A stretch of 64,000 nt of DNA, taken from Drosophila miranda (Eukaryota > Arthropoda > Insecta > Diptera > Drosophilidae). The notes beneath the pieces are model-generated. The model was given only the letters and a program-made list of their open reading frames with translations, made no database searches and was not told the origin of the DNA. The DNA is taken from positions 6,572,001 to 6,636,000 of the forward strand of contig NC_046674.1 of NCBI RefSeq assembly GCF_003369915.1. Reading direction: 5' to 3'. The position numbers and the translations under genes were made by a program. Within the stretch, counting starts at the first letter, position 1, and each line of letters opens with the position of its first letter. This document shows positions 35,415 to 46,733 of the stretch, in pieces.

Positions 35415-37017
35415 ACACACTGCCTAACACTTTTTTCCATGCCAGTTGCAAAGCGGGCAAATAAATCTTTAAGTTTCGGAGTACTAAAATTAGGTATTGA
35501 CTATAAATTCTTCGAATAAAACATACGAGAGATGGACTGAGATGAATAGAGATATTAGAGAATTTTCTTGAGCATTTTTGTTAAGCAAATTATGAAAAAA
35601 ATATTAATTTTTGATGTTTATTATTCAAATCTGAAATAAAATTTAACAAATGTATCATTTTCCAAAATTAAATTTAAAGTAATTAAAATTGAAAATAAAA
35701 TAATGTTTGTATAAATTATATTTTTATATTATTTTTTTTTTAAGTTTTTTCTCTCCTTTACATAATTAATTAATTATAATTATTAATTTATAATAACTTA
35801 ATTATTTTATAATACAAACTAAATTCAAATAGCTTTTGAACGAGAGATGTCCATCGAAAAGCAGTATATTTTTGATATATTTTCTGTATACAAAAAGTAG
35901 TGAGGAAATACATATACCCTTATACTTATAGTATTACCGGGTATAAAAATGTAAACTTGCAAGCCGCCAAAGCGGCCCCAAAACAAGACTAACCGAAGCG
36001 TTGGCCAATGGGGGAAGCAAAGGGGAAACCCCAGGCCCAGAGCCGGCCAAGTCCTAGCCATAGCGACGTCGTCGTCGTCGTCGTTGTCGTTGTCGGCTCA
36101 CGACTGACATGGAGATATTTGCATATAAAATTGGTAATATGCAAATATTTTGATTGTCTTTGACTTTGTGCCTGCGCTTATAAAGAATCTTTGAGCTTGG
36201 TCGGGATTCGGTTCGGAGCTGGGCCCGTGGCCGGGGGCGGGGGGCCGGGGGCAGTCTCAACAATTGAGCGCACAGTTGGAATTCCTCGGATCGCCGATTC
36301 GTTCGCAACTGGACACTGGACACAGCAGCCGGAGCAGCCAAAAACTGGAGCAGACACACAAAGCTACTGTTCGGCTGAAAGGAAAGTGGTGGGGGGGTGG
36401 AGGGGGTCTTGGGGCTGGCATAGTTGTTGTCAACTTGAAAAATTATTATCGAACACCTGTGTGTGTCTGGTCGATGCATCTGTGTGCGGTACAGTGAACG
36501 CTCTCTAGAGTGGCGGAGAGGGACTCTGCAAGTTTTCATGCATTTCATTATTATCTAATACCAATCTAACTATAGTTTTCCCATATATTCCTCTCTGCTT
36601 CTGAAATAGAATTCTAAGAATGCTTTCACTCCATTTAATCTCAGAGCCATCTCTCTCTCTCTCCCAAACGCTGTAATCCTTGTGTAAGTTTTCACTGTTT
36701 TTGCATTTATTGCAGTTGCAAGAGATTCCTTTCGGTTTCCCAAGAAAAGCCAGAAATAATATTTGTCTCTGGCGGAGTTTTTCCATACAATAGAATTCGG
36801 GGGCATAGTATGTAAATCGATTTCGACTTGCCCATGATAGTGCGGCAGCAAAGGGTGTTGCCCATGGGGAATTAATTACTCCTAGGCCATTCGCTGGTGC
36901 CGAAAAAACGAATTTAGAAAAGGTGGGTTCCCATCTGCCCTCCCCCCCTTTGCGACCCCAACCCGCTCGTTCCCCTCCGTGTGTTCGCGGCAGACACACT
37001 GACGACACAAGACACAA

Positions 37018-37064
37018 TGATGATGACGATAAAGATGATGATGACGATGACGATGACGATGATG
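37018..37064. repeat. GAT/GAC trinucleotide array
   Basis: About fifteen GAT or GAC triplets in tandem with a few interruptions. Confidence 0.8.
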
Positions 37065-40000
37065 GAGGAGAATATGGAGGAAAACCAAGTTGTTGACAAA
37101 AATTGAATACAATACTCGCACGAGGAGGGAGACCAACGGCACCACAGAAGAGTCGAGTCGAGTCGAGTCCCCAGCTCTTGTCTGCACAGTGGTTGCAGGA
37201 TCCGTGTACCCCTAGAATGTGAAATTTATAATCTTAAATATTTACTACATATAAAAAACAAATGGTATAAAAGTATAGACCACGAGCAAAAATGAATACA
37301 CTTTCGATAAACATTTCTCCGTTCGATAGAAATTTTAACTACATTTTTATTTCATTATATTTTTTTTATTTTATACAGAAATTAATTTCTTTCAGGTTTT
37401 CCTCAGAAACAAATCTTTACTTCATAAATTGTATTATAAAAAATATAATCCTTACGATCCCTACAAGGAAGTTTGAAGCACTTAAAATTTGTATTCCATT
37501 TATTTGTCATCTATTTTCATCTAAAAATTTACACATTTTGGGTTCCTACCGCCAATTGTTGACCCCTTAGTAGAAATTGCTTTAAAGGCAGTCCCAAATA
37601 CTTACCGATATTGAAGTAAGTATTCCAGGAAAAGTAATCTACAAATAAAACTCACTCTGAGCCCTTTGTGCCCACAGTTCAATGCGGCTTTCCCTCACTC
37701 CTTCGCCCAGCATCTCCTGCCCCGCAATGCACCTGGCTGGCTGTCCAGCTATCATCAGAGACTGCTTGGCTTGGCTTGGCTTGGGATGGCTTGGGCTGGC
37801 TTTTGGCCTGGACTGGACTGGCCTTTTGACTTTGCCGTATCTGAGCGAGGACTTTGGCGGAATGTTAAATGCTAAAAATGAACAAATAATGACGAATGCC
37901 GTCGAACGCGTCCCCTTTGCGTCCCCATCCAAGTCTGGCCGGGAGTCACCGTCCCTGAGTAGTCCCCCGTTGTCGTCATGGGGCTCGTCCTGGTCCTGGT
38001 CCTCGCTGAACGTTTGTGCAAAAGCCGCGCGCGGTTTTCGCTGGAAATCAATGAGGGAGCGGGGAGAGCGCTGGACAAAAACGCTTGACGATTTATGCCC
38101 GCGCCATTGCGCATCATAAGCTGTCAAAATGCTTTTTCGGCGATTTATTAGCGCAAATTGAGTTTTAAAAGAAGCTGGTAGCTGGTAGCTGGAAGCAGGC
38201 ACTGGGACCGGGACTGGGACCGAGACCGGGACCATCGACCAGCGGCTGACCATCAAGACTGTGGCTAGAGAGAGAGCATCCGCTGAGGATTTATAGTTCG
38301 GCGACAAGTGTCAGGAGGTTTGCCTGGTTACACAGCCGCCTGTCCATGCAAAACACACACAATCTGTCCGCACAGCCCATCTTTGACTGAATCTGAGGCC
38401 GGGGATCTGGAGCCGCCCCAAGCGATTCGATTGTTGTGCTGTCTGTCGGGCAGCAGCTGCGCGAGACGATCGGACGCTCGGACGCACGGACTCTCGGACA
38501 GTTGAGTAGTAGCCCCATGTAAAAATCTTTCCAATGGAGTATCCAGTCTCCAGTCTCGACTGCCACTTGACTGCGAACATGTCAACAAATAAATCGTCAT
38601 GTAAAAATGGCATTTTAAATTGTTCGTGACATTTGTACAGAGGCTGTCAATGAAATGAAATGCACACAGAGCCGAATCTCCGATACGATATGCCCCCGTC
38701 TGGGCCCAGTCAATACTTTGCCAATACTTTGCCTACCGACTTCTGACTTCTCTCTCTATCTCTCCCTCTCTCTCTATCTCTGTTCTATGGGGCAACTTTA
38801 GCGGCACTTTCAATATCCATTACCCGGTCTCTGGCCATTTTGGAGGTGACATATCCAATTGCCATGCGGCAACCCGGCATCGCCAGATGTCGTTTACATG
38901 GCTCTGTGGCTCTGTGGCTCTGAACATAAACCAAATCCGCCTGAAAGCCCCAATTGCTCATTTCTGAGTTGATGCCGCTGTAAGACGTTTGCTGCTAGTC
39001 GCCGTTGCAGTTTCAGTGCAGTTTCAGTGCAGTTTCAGTTGCAGTTGATTAATGATAATGATGCTGTTTTCGAGACAAATTTATGGTCGGGAAACCACTT
39101 ATGAATACTCGTAGCATTGATTTCATTTGGAAATCAAATGCCCAAGGCAGCGGCTGTAGCTCCCCATTTGATGCTTCGAATTGCAATGAACCATAGTAGA
39201 TAATTAATGCAGAAATTCAGTAAAATCAAATAGTAAACCGGTTCGGAGGGAAGGGAAATCCGGGTCAGAAAATGAGTTTTACTCTCTCTCCCAGTGTGGC
39301 TTAGTAGCTAAGGGTGAGTTTTCATTTTCGACATACTCAAAGAGAGCACAGTCTAACTCTCTCTCTCACTCTCTCTCTGTCTCTCTCTCTCTGTCTCTGT
39401 CTGTACCGAGTATCTGAATGTCGAGGAACGTGTGCCGCGATCAGAAACGTTCCAAAGATTATATTGTGTTCTGTAACTCTTTTGGAAAAACTCATGGACC
39501 ACCACCTGACCCACAGAGACTTGTAGTTTTCTTTTATAGATTTCCCAGTGTCCCAGCTATCCTACGTTTAAGGCAGCGTCTTGGCCCACTCATTTATCAG
39601 GCTTAAAGGACTAGAATGTAAATGTTTTTGTAAGGCCCCCCCACAAAGCGAGCTCTGATTACTTGCCATTTTTTCGCACACCCGAAACTCACCCTGCACC
39701 GAAAAAAGTCACATAAAATTAATAAGCAAGGATGTGTAAGGAGTATGTGAGGATGTGGGGGGAACACTAGGATGGCTACTGGCAGTGGAACTGTTTTGGG
39801 CGCATGCTAAATTATAACGATATGAATTATGATATTAATTTCAATGCGGCGGCGTTTATTAATGTGACATGTAATGTGCCTGTTATTGCCTTAAGATTAT
39901 GATTACTTGCTGCTGGCCTGTGGCACGACGGCCCCTCACATGTGTGTGGAGATGTGGAGATGTGTGGGCCCCTGGCACTGCCACTGGCACTGGCACTGGG

Positions 40001-41405
40001 GTGCCCCGCTGTGATGCTGCTGCTCCTGCGGCTCCTTGTGGCTTGTGCCTGGCTGCAATGTGTGGCATTTTCATTTAAATGGCTGCCCACAAAGGTAATT
40101 GAAATGTGGCCAGGGCTCACAGCCAGGAAGCCCTGAGTTTCAACGCTTTCGCCTTCGCCTTCAACATATCCCACTCCTTGACTTGTTTGTCTTGGCAACA
40201 CCTTAAAGAGTTGAGCCTCCACTCGAAGAGACCCAGCAAGCGGTCCGCTACTTGTTTTATCTTTTTCTTTTCTTGTTGCTGTTGTTGTTTTTTTGTCCTC
40301 ATCATCATCGTGGACGTTTCACTTTTCAGCAGTTTTCTGTATGTGTCTCCTTTTTTGCCGCCTCGCGAGTTGATTTTGCGCTGTGCCGCAAGAAGAGAAA
40401 GAAATGTCTCGCCTAAGTGGCCTCATTTTGACATCTCTCTCTCTCTGGGCCCAGAGGATCCATCCATCCATCCATCCATCGATCCATCGATCCATCGATC
40501 CGTCCAGGCCCAGCGAGTGATACATGCGGGCCTTGTCTGCAATAAATACTTAATGCCTACCAAAAATACACACATTAAAAGTCGGACTTCAAAGCACTGA
40601 CATCTTCATCTGGCTCGAGAATGTCCAGGGTCCAGGCCTACCTTTCGGCTGTTGGACGTCTTTCATTGCCATTTTTGGTATTTCAATTAAATTTTTTTAT
40701 GACAACATCAAAACTCTATCATAATTCTAAATGGCTTGACATGAGCTTTTCGTATGTGCCTCTCGATAAAGATTCTTGGGCAGTTTTTGGAATAGAGGGT
40801 GGCATCAAGAGTCCTGAGAGGGTAAGTCGTGAGATCTCTTTCGGGAGTTCGTTGTGGATCATTGTGGATCTTCGATTGGATACTGGATACTTCTCTGGCT
40901 ACCCTCCCGTACAAAGGTTTCTTTTTATCGTTACCTTGATGCTTTTTGTCAGTAATTGTAATGGCCTGGACAAGGGCGGGGCCCAAGAGGGGCACATACT
41001 CGTGGAGGGGAGCAACTCCCGACTGTTTCGCTGGAGAACTGACTGGAGTTGCAACTGCAACTCCAACGCCCGATTCCCGACTCCCGACTCCCGACTCTAG
41101 AGTGGACTGATCTTTCAGTTTTTTGCTCGTTTAATGATGTGTGAGCCTGGAATTTTGCGCGCGGTGTCTGTGAAGTGGTGGACTGGGACTGGGACTGGGA
41201 CTCGGGACTGGTCGGGAGTCGAACTGGGGATCCGCACTGGCATACCAATTTATAATTTCTTTTAATAAAGTTGACATTTTGCCAGACAGGCAGCCAGCAG
41301 CAGCCGCTGATGTTTTGGAGGCTTTTTTGTGCGTCTGCAACGAGTGGATCATGGATGATGATCATGGGCCCAAGGATGTGTCGATGATTGTCGGATGGAT
41401 GCCTG

Positions 41406-41439
41406 ACCGGACCGGACCGGGCCGGGCCGGGCCGGGCCG
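41406..41439. repeat. CCGGA/CCGGG pentamer array
   Basis: Three ACCGG units pass into four GCCGG units, giving very high GC content. Confidence 0.8.
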
Positions 41440-42240
41440 TACCTCTCTCCTCTGACTCCTCTGACACTACTGGCACAAGGTGTTGGAGGTTGTCGCGCCA
41501 GGCATTTTGGCACTTTCGCAGACCCATCCGTGCCGTGCCCCTTCTCCCTGCCGAGGTCGCCCTCCTCCAACCCCCACCACCACTGAGTCCATCTGGTTTT
41601 TGGGGCATGCAGCATACGGGGCGCGTATGCGTATGCGGGAAAAGTCACCCCACTAAACGGTTTCCCAAATGCCTTCCGCTCTCCACACACACGTGTCTAC
41701 AAATTCCGCAAATATCCGCTATCCGTTATCCGTTTCCTTTGTACGAGATTTATTTGTTTCTCCATTCTTTCCGCCGTATCAGGATGTGCAAATCTTAAAA
41801 TTTAAAAATAAAATACAACACACACACACGGACAAAAAAAAAAAATCACAAAATCCCTCAAACCACCGAAGTTGAAAATGGTGCTGTGTGCTTTGACCAT
41901 ATTAGCACCCAATTCGCTCACAGTCCCCTGCCCCTGCCCCGGCCCCTGCCCCCGCGAGCCTCGTGTGCGCTTTATCTGTTATCCCTGCCCCAGGAGCGGG
42001 AGCGGGAGCTGTAGCGGGTGCGGGAGAGAAAAAAAGGATAGGAATTGCTTTAAACTAAGGCACTAAGCACTTTTACCGCTGTGCTGTCTCGCTGCCCAAC
42101 TTTGTCAAGCGCACATAACAAAGTGTTATGTGTTCTGTGTCTTGTAACTAACACTACGAGTGTGGCCGGCACTGTGGTTGCAGACGAAAAAAAGGAGTAG
42201 TATCCTTTCAGCGACCAACCGATAGAACCCTCCCCAGAAG

Positions 42241-42643
42241 ATGAACGCACAGTGGATGGAAGACGATGGGATGTGCATTGTGTGTTGGATTGTAAGATTA
42301 TTATCAGTGCATTTTTTGGACATTTAGCCCTGCCTGAACTGGCCACGAACTATTATTCTCAGTGTTTGATCTTCAGCTGGCTGTCTATTCTGTTACTTTG
42401 CTGGCCGTTATTCTTCTCATTCCTGCCTATTCTGTTGCTGAGAGAGAACGAGTGTTGAAAGACTCGCTGAGAGAGGATCATAGGAGCGAGTTCATGATAG
42501 CCGAGGGACTGGAAAGGGAAATGGCTTCGAGAGTTTGGCTTGGAGACAGCTTGTGTCTTGCCCCAGTGTGCCTCCTTCTCTCATTGTCGCGCTTTTTGGA
42601 GAGTGTGGAAAAGTACATTTTTCAAATGTTACATTTTTCGTAG
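42241..42643 (+). CDS. Candidate small single-pass membrane protein (weak model)
   Basis: An ATG at 42,241 opens 17 codons (MNAQWMEDDGMCIVCWI) that end exactly at a strong donor, GTAAGA (42,292). Splicing to the acceptor CTTCAG ending at 42,376 removes an 85-base intron of typical fly length in phase 0 and continues with LAVYSVTLLAVILLIPAYSV, then the charged stretch ERERVLKDSLREDHRSEF, ending at TAG 42,643 (106 residues in all). The result would be a short N-terminal part, one membrane helix and a charged helix. More than a third of the codons in the first 70 of exon 2 start with G, as in coding DNA. I recognise no family, the extreme C-terminus looks poor, and CT-rich DNA easily encodes hydrophobic runs. 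It may be chance. Confidence 0.22.
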
Positions 42644-43350
42644 CCCTCTTTGGGGGGCGAGTGAAAGTTGCTAACCGCCTGGCATCGCTCTTTCTCTCTC
42701 ACTTTATCACAATCTGCTGTCTCTTTTCTGCTCTCTGCGGTGTGTTGATTTTTATAGTTTTTCAAGGCATGCCCCAGCCCCACCCACATTTGCCATTTTC
42801 TGGGCGAGTTGCGGTCGTTTTGTTTTCTGGCCCATTTGCGGAGCAAAGTTTTGCATCAAGTTGTAAATTTGGCGATTAGCACCCCTTTGTGAGTTGGCTG
42901 AAACGGTCGGTCGGCATGTGGTCCCAGGACGGGACAGCAGGATGGGACAGGACAGATCCAGCAGTCAGAGATGAGAGCTGTAGCTGTAGCTGTAGCTGGG
43001 AGTCGGAGTCGGAGTCGGATCACGGCCATTTCTAACAGCCGCACAAAAGCTTGACAAGATGCGCGTCGGCTGATAAGTTGCATGTGAAATTAGCATAGGC
43101 TTTGGTCTTTGGCCAGCATCGGACACTCTGCGCTCCACACTCCGCACTCCGCCCTGCTGCCCCACCATGCCCCACACTCCAGCAACAGCAGCAACAGCAG
43201 CAGTAGCAGCAAACAGCATACGGGCGACGATCTTGTCGCTAAACTTTATGAATAAAACATTTTTTTGGGGCGGTGAACGTGGTCAACAGTAGCAGTAGCC
43301 TTCCCAGCTTTGCCTGCTCCTTCTGGCCAACTCCAGACTCGAAACGACTT

Positions 43351-43415
43351 CGGACTCGGACTCGGACTCGGACTGGGACTCAGACTCGGACTCGGACTCA
43401 GACTCGGACTCGTAC
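43351..43415. repeat. GGACTC hexamer array
   Basis: About eleven copies of GGACTC with GGGACT and AGACTC variants. The same or complementary hexamer (GAGTCC, GGGACT, GGGAGT) recurs as arrays at 25.3, 38.2, 41.2, 45.3 and 51.0 kb. Confidence 0.85.
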
Positions 43416-44699
43416 TCTGACTTGAGTTGCAGTTGCTACAAATGTTTTACAAGCTTTTCAGCGCTTTGTTGTTTTGCCATTGTTGTTGTTGTTGCCACAG
43501 CAGTTCCCGGAAACAATTCAGTTTAACAGAGAGAAAGAGATATTGAAAGGGGAGAGAGAGAGAGAAAAAGTGCATCGCATATCGGACAATAAATCGTGAA
43601 TGGTTTGCCTGAATGCTCGCCTGCTCGCCTGCTCGCTCGCCTCGATTCCGATTCCGATTCACTGCGCCACTTGCATTTGCTTTATGATATGAGGCCTGTC
43701 CCTGACATTTGGCTTGACTTTATTTATGATAACAGTTCCTCCAAAATGCGCTGAAAGGAATCGGAATCGGAATCGTAATCGGGACTGGGGTGGGTATGGG
43801 TATGGGGGATGGGGATGGGGATGGACTCCGAGACCGGACCCCAAAAAAAAAACATTCACTCAACAGTTTGTCAGCATTTTGTCTTTGTATCTCTTTGACC
43901 CAAAGCTGCAGGCGGCTCCACGTTTTATAAATTTTGTACCTAATATTTTTTCTTTTCGGGCAGGAAATGAGTTTCGAATATAAGTATATGTTCCCCCTCC
44001 CCCCTCTCTCTCTATCTTCGGTCCAGCCCCGTGGGCGTGAAGGCGTTGAGGCGTCTCCGTAATCCTGGCAAATTTGATATACTTAAGGCGCTGCGGCTGG
44101 AATGAGTTGCAAATTGGTTTAACTGTGTCTCAGTCTGTCCTGTCTCCTTGTCTCTCTCTCTCTCTCTCTCTCGCTCTCTCTCTCTGTCTGTCTTTCTGCT
44201 CGTCCCCGTAGAAGTTGCCCTCAAGCAATAAAAAAATATGTATTTTTTTATGTATTTTTTATGATTTCTTCTCTGGGATAGCATGAACCCGTTAAATGAG
44301 CCGCGAAAATAGTTTCCGTGTCCTGGAAATTGCAAACGAAAATGTGCCATAATGCGATAAGGTGTAAGGAGTGTAGATAAATATTGTCAAGGATTCGTTT
44401 TCGTCTTCTGTTTATTCTTGGAAAGATGGTCTTTAAGGCAAATCGATTTAAAATGGATCAAAGGCACATTCAAGGAAGTGAAAACCTTTATTTGCCACAA
44501 ACGAGAAGGTAGAAGCTTGGGTTTCCGTATTGGATGGGCTTTACTTCTGGAAATAAATAGATATTATCCTTGTTTAGGTGCCGCAATGGATTCAGTAGCA
44601 CTCGAAACTAATGTTGGGGTGGTGGAATATTAGCCAAGTTCAGGAGATTAAAGGACTTAAATCTCTCTTTAATCGAGGCACTCAGAGAAAAAATCACCA

Positions 44700-44880
44700 T
44701 TTTGAGTATAATATGAAAATATTTGATTTAAATATGTAACATAATTAAATTAAATATTTGCATATTGAGATTAAATAAATGTGTTTTAAACTGTTTTATT
44801 TATAGATTAAATATGGACCGTAATTTCCCTATTTTTCTATTTAAAAGCCGAATATTTAATTTAAATTTTTGAGTATTTCT
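44700..44880. repeat. Fragment of a dispersed AT-rich repeat (third copy)
   Basis: It shares CCGAATATTTAATTTAAATT and TTAAATATGGACCG with fragments near 29.9 and 17.0 kb. Confidence 0.35.
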
Positions 44881-45330
44881 TTGTACTACTCGTATGTGGG
44901 CCCCACACTTTAACAAGAAAGCTAGTTCTGTGTACTGTAATTTATTAACTGAACAGAGAATCTTCAGGAGAATCTAGCTTCTACAGATTGGAAGAATTTT
45001 TTAGAGTTACTTCACCTTTAAGCTACAGGAATAGCGTGGAAATTCCCAATGAATTGATTAGATATCCTGGGTAGAGTTTAAGAAATGTCATTGGGCCACG
45101 CTTCATGAAATATAAGACCGCTTCCGACTATATTAATTGATCCCACGATACTCAAGCCTGCCCTCCGATACCGTCCCTCCCATTGGAGACCCCACCCACA
45201 CGCACACCCACACCCATATAATTTTAATTAAAATTCGCGCACTCAACCATTTCGAGGAGAATGGAAATTAATTTGCAAAAGCAAACAGAATAAACCAAAA
45301 ACCATCGAACCAATTGCAATTGCAGCCGCA

Positions 45331-45380
45331 TGGGAGTGGGAGTGGGTGTGGGTGTGGGAGTCAGAGTGGGAGTGGGAGGG
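45331..45380. repeat. GGGAGT/GGGTGT hexamer array
   Basis: Seven to eight imperfect hexamer units in tandem. Confidence 0.85.
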
Positions 45381-46733
45381 GAATCAATCAAGCGTAGAAC
45401 GGAGACCATGGCAAACAGTTGCCAAACAGCCCAAGCTCCGATGTCCGTCTGATTAGGCAACAGTCCAGTCGGCTACCGGAACTACCGTCTGAAAATGAAA
45501 ATGTTTATTAAAAAATGTTCACTTTTACATAAATTTGCAAACAGCAGCGGCCGCAGCGGCAGCGGCAGCAGCAGCAGCCGGAAAAAGACCAGAAACGGCA
45601 GCAGGTACTACCAGCTGGTGCCATCTGGATAGATGGATGGATGGATGGATGGATGGGAATGAATTGGCCACGCCCATAAATGGGAACCGCCCCCGTTGAC
45701 GGTCTTATGTACGGAACGCACACACTACGGTTGTCTCGCTCAGACAGCGGCCCTGTCTACCCATTGGATGCGTCACCCGAACCGGTTTCTGCCCAATGCC
45801 AAAGGGAGGCCATTGGCAGTGGCAAGAGAAGAGTGGATACAGCTCGGCACATACGTACTACGTACCATAGATATCTGTATATGTATCTGTCTGTATACAA
45901 GCGAAGTACGTACTCCTATGTATAGCGGCGCCAAGGGGTTGGGTTGGGCTCGAGTTGCGTTCGGGTTGGGGATGGTGCTGGAGATGGTGCTCCAAGTGTG
46001 CTCCACTTGAAGCCAGCTGCTCCTACGCTTTGTCGTTTGTCTAAATGTTTGTGTTGGAGCTGCGGGAATCGCGTGGGTGCGCCAATGAGTGGATGGTTGA
46101 GGGTGATGGTTGGCTGAGGGCGAGCCGAAGGGGATACCTCAAAGGAAGCTACATCAACTACCGGTTTTAACTGGCAGATGCATTGATTTTTTCGTATACC
46201 CTGTGGCGGGGCTCGAAAAGGGCTGCCAGGCCTCTTCAGCCTCTTTGGGAGGGTCTTCAGAATCAGATTAAAACCCGTATTATTTGCTTGAAAAATATAG
46301 GTATATTTTATTCTTGTTTTTGTTTTGGCTATTGTATGCCGATGCTACTCGTACAATCTATGTATTTGGTTACAAATGTACTCGTAAATCAGAATCTTTT
46401 AGTTCCGGACTTGTGTGGGCTCTACCGGAAGCATCCTCCTAAGCTATTAAACACTACTCGTATAAATGGTTCTGTTCCGACTATGTACATTACATTAAAC
46501 ACATTTTGGGAGCATATTAGTTCATGCACCGTCTGCCAATGGCGTTTTGCTTGAAGGGTTCGTTCGGTGTTCACAAAATAATAAAGAAATTTACGAAATT
46601 ATCCACTCTACTATAAATTAGAAAAAAAAAACACAATTTTCAAATAACACTTAGGAGCTACAATTAAACAGAAACGTCCTGAAACCGTATATGGTCCGCT
46701 ATGGTCTCCTCCTGTTCCTCTGGAAGAGATCTC

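Larger units (their letters stand above)
35415..46733. other. Right third of the 31-kb non-coding interval
   Basis: AT-rich insertion-like blocks at 35,450-35,950, 37,200-37,640 and 44,680-44,900. Many short tandem arrays: CGT triplets (36,065-36,095), GAT/GAC triplets (37,018-37,064), GGACCG-type (38,200-38,232), ATCC (40,458-40,500), ACCGG/CCGGG (41,406-41,439), GGACTC (43,351-43,415), CT (44,150-44,190), GGGAGT (45,331-45,380) and GATG (45,632-45,654). The only gene-like item is the weak model at 42,241-42,643. Confidence 0.55.

Noticed and set aside
37639..38307. 222-codon ORF on -
   Set aside because: Much of it is translation of GGACCG and TTGGC-type tandem repeats (Pro/Val and Ser/Lys/Pro runs); no domain.
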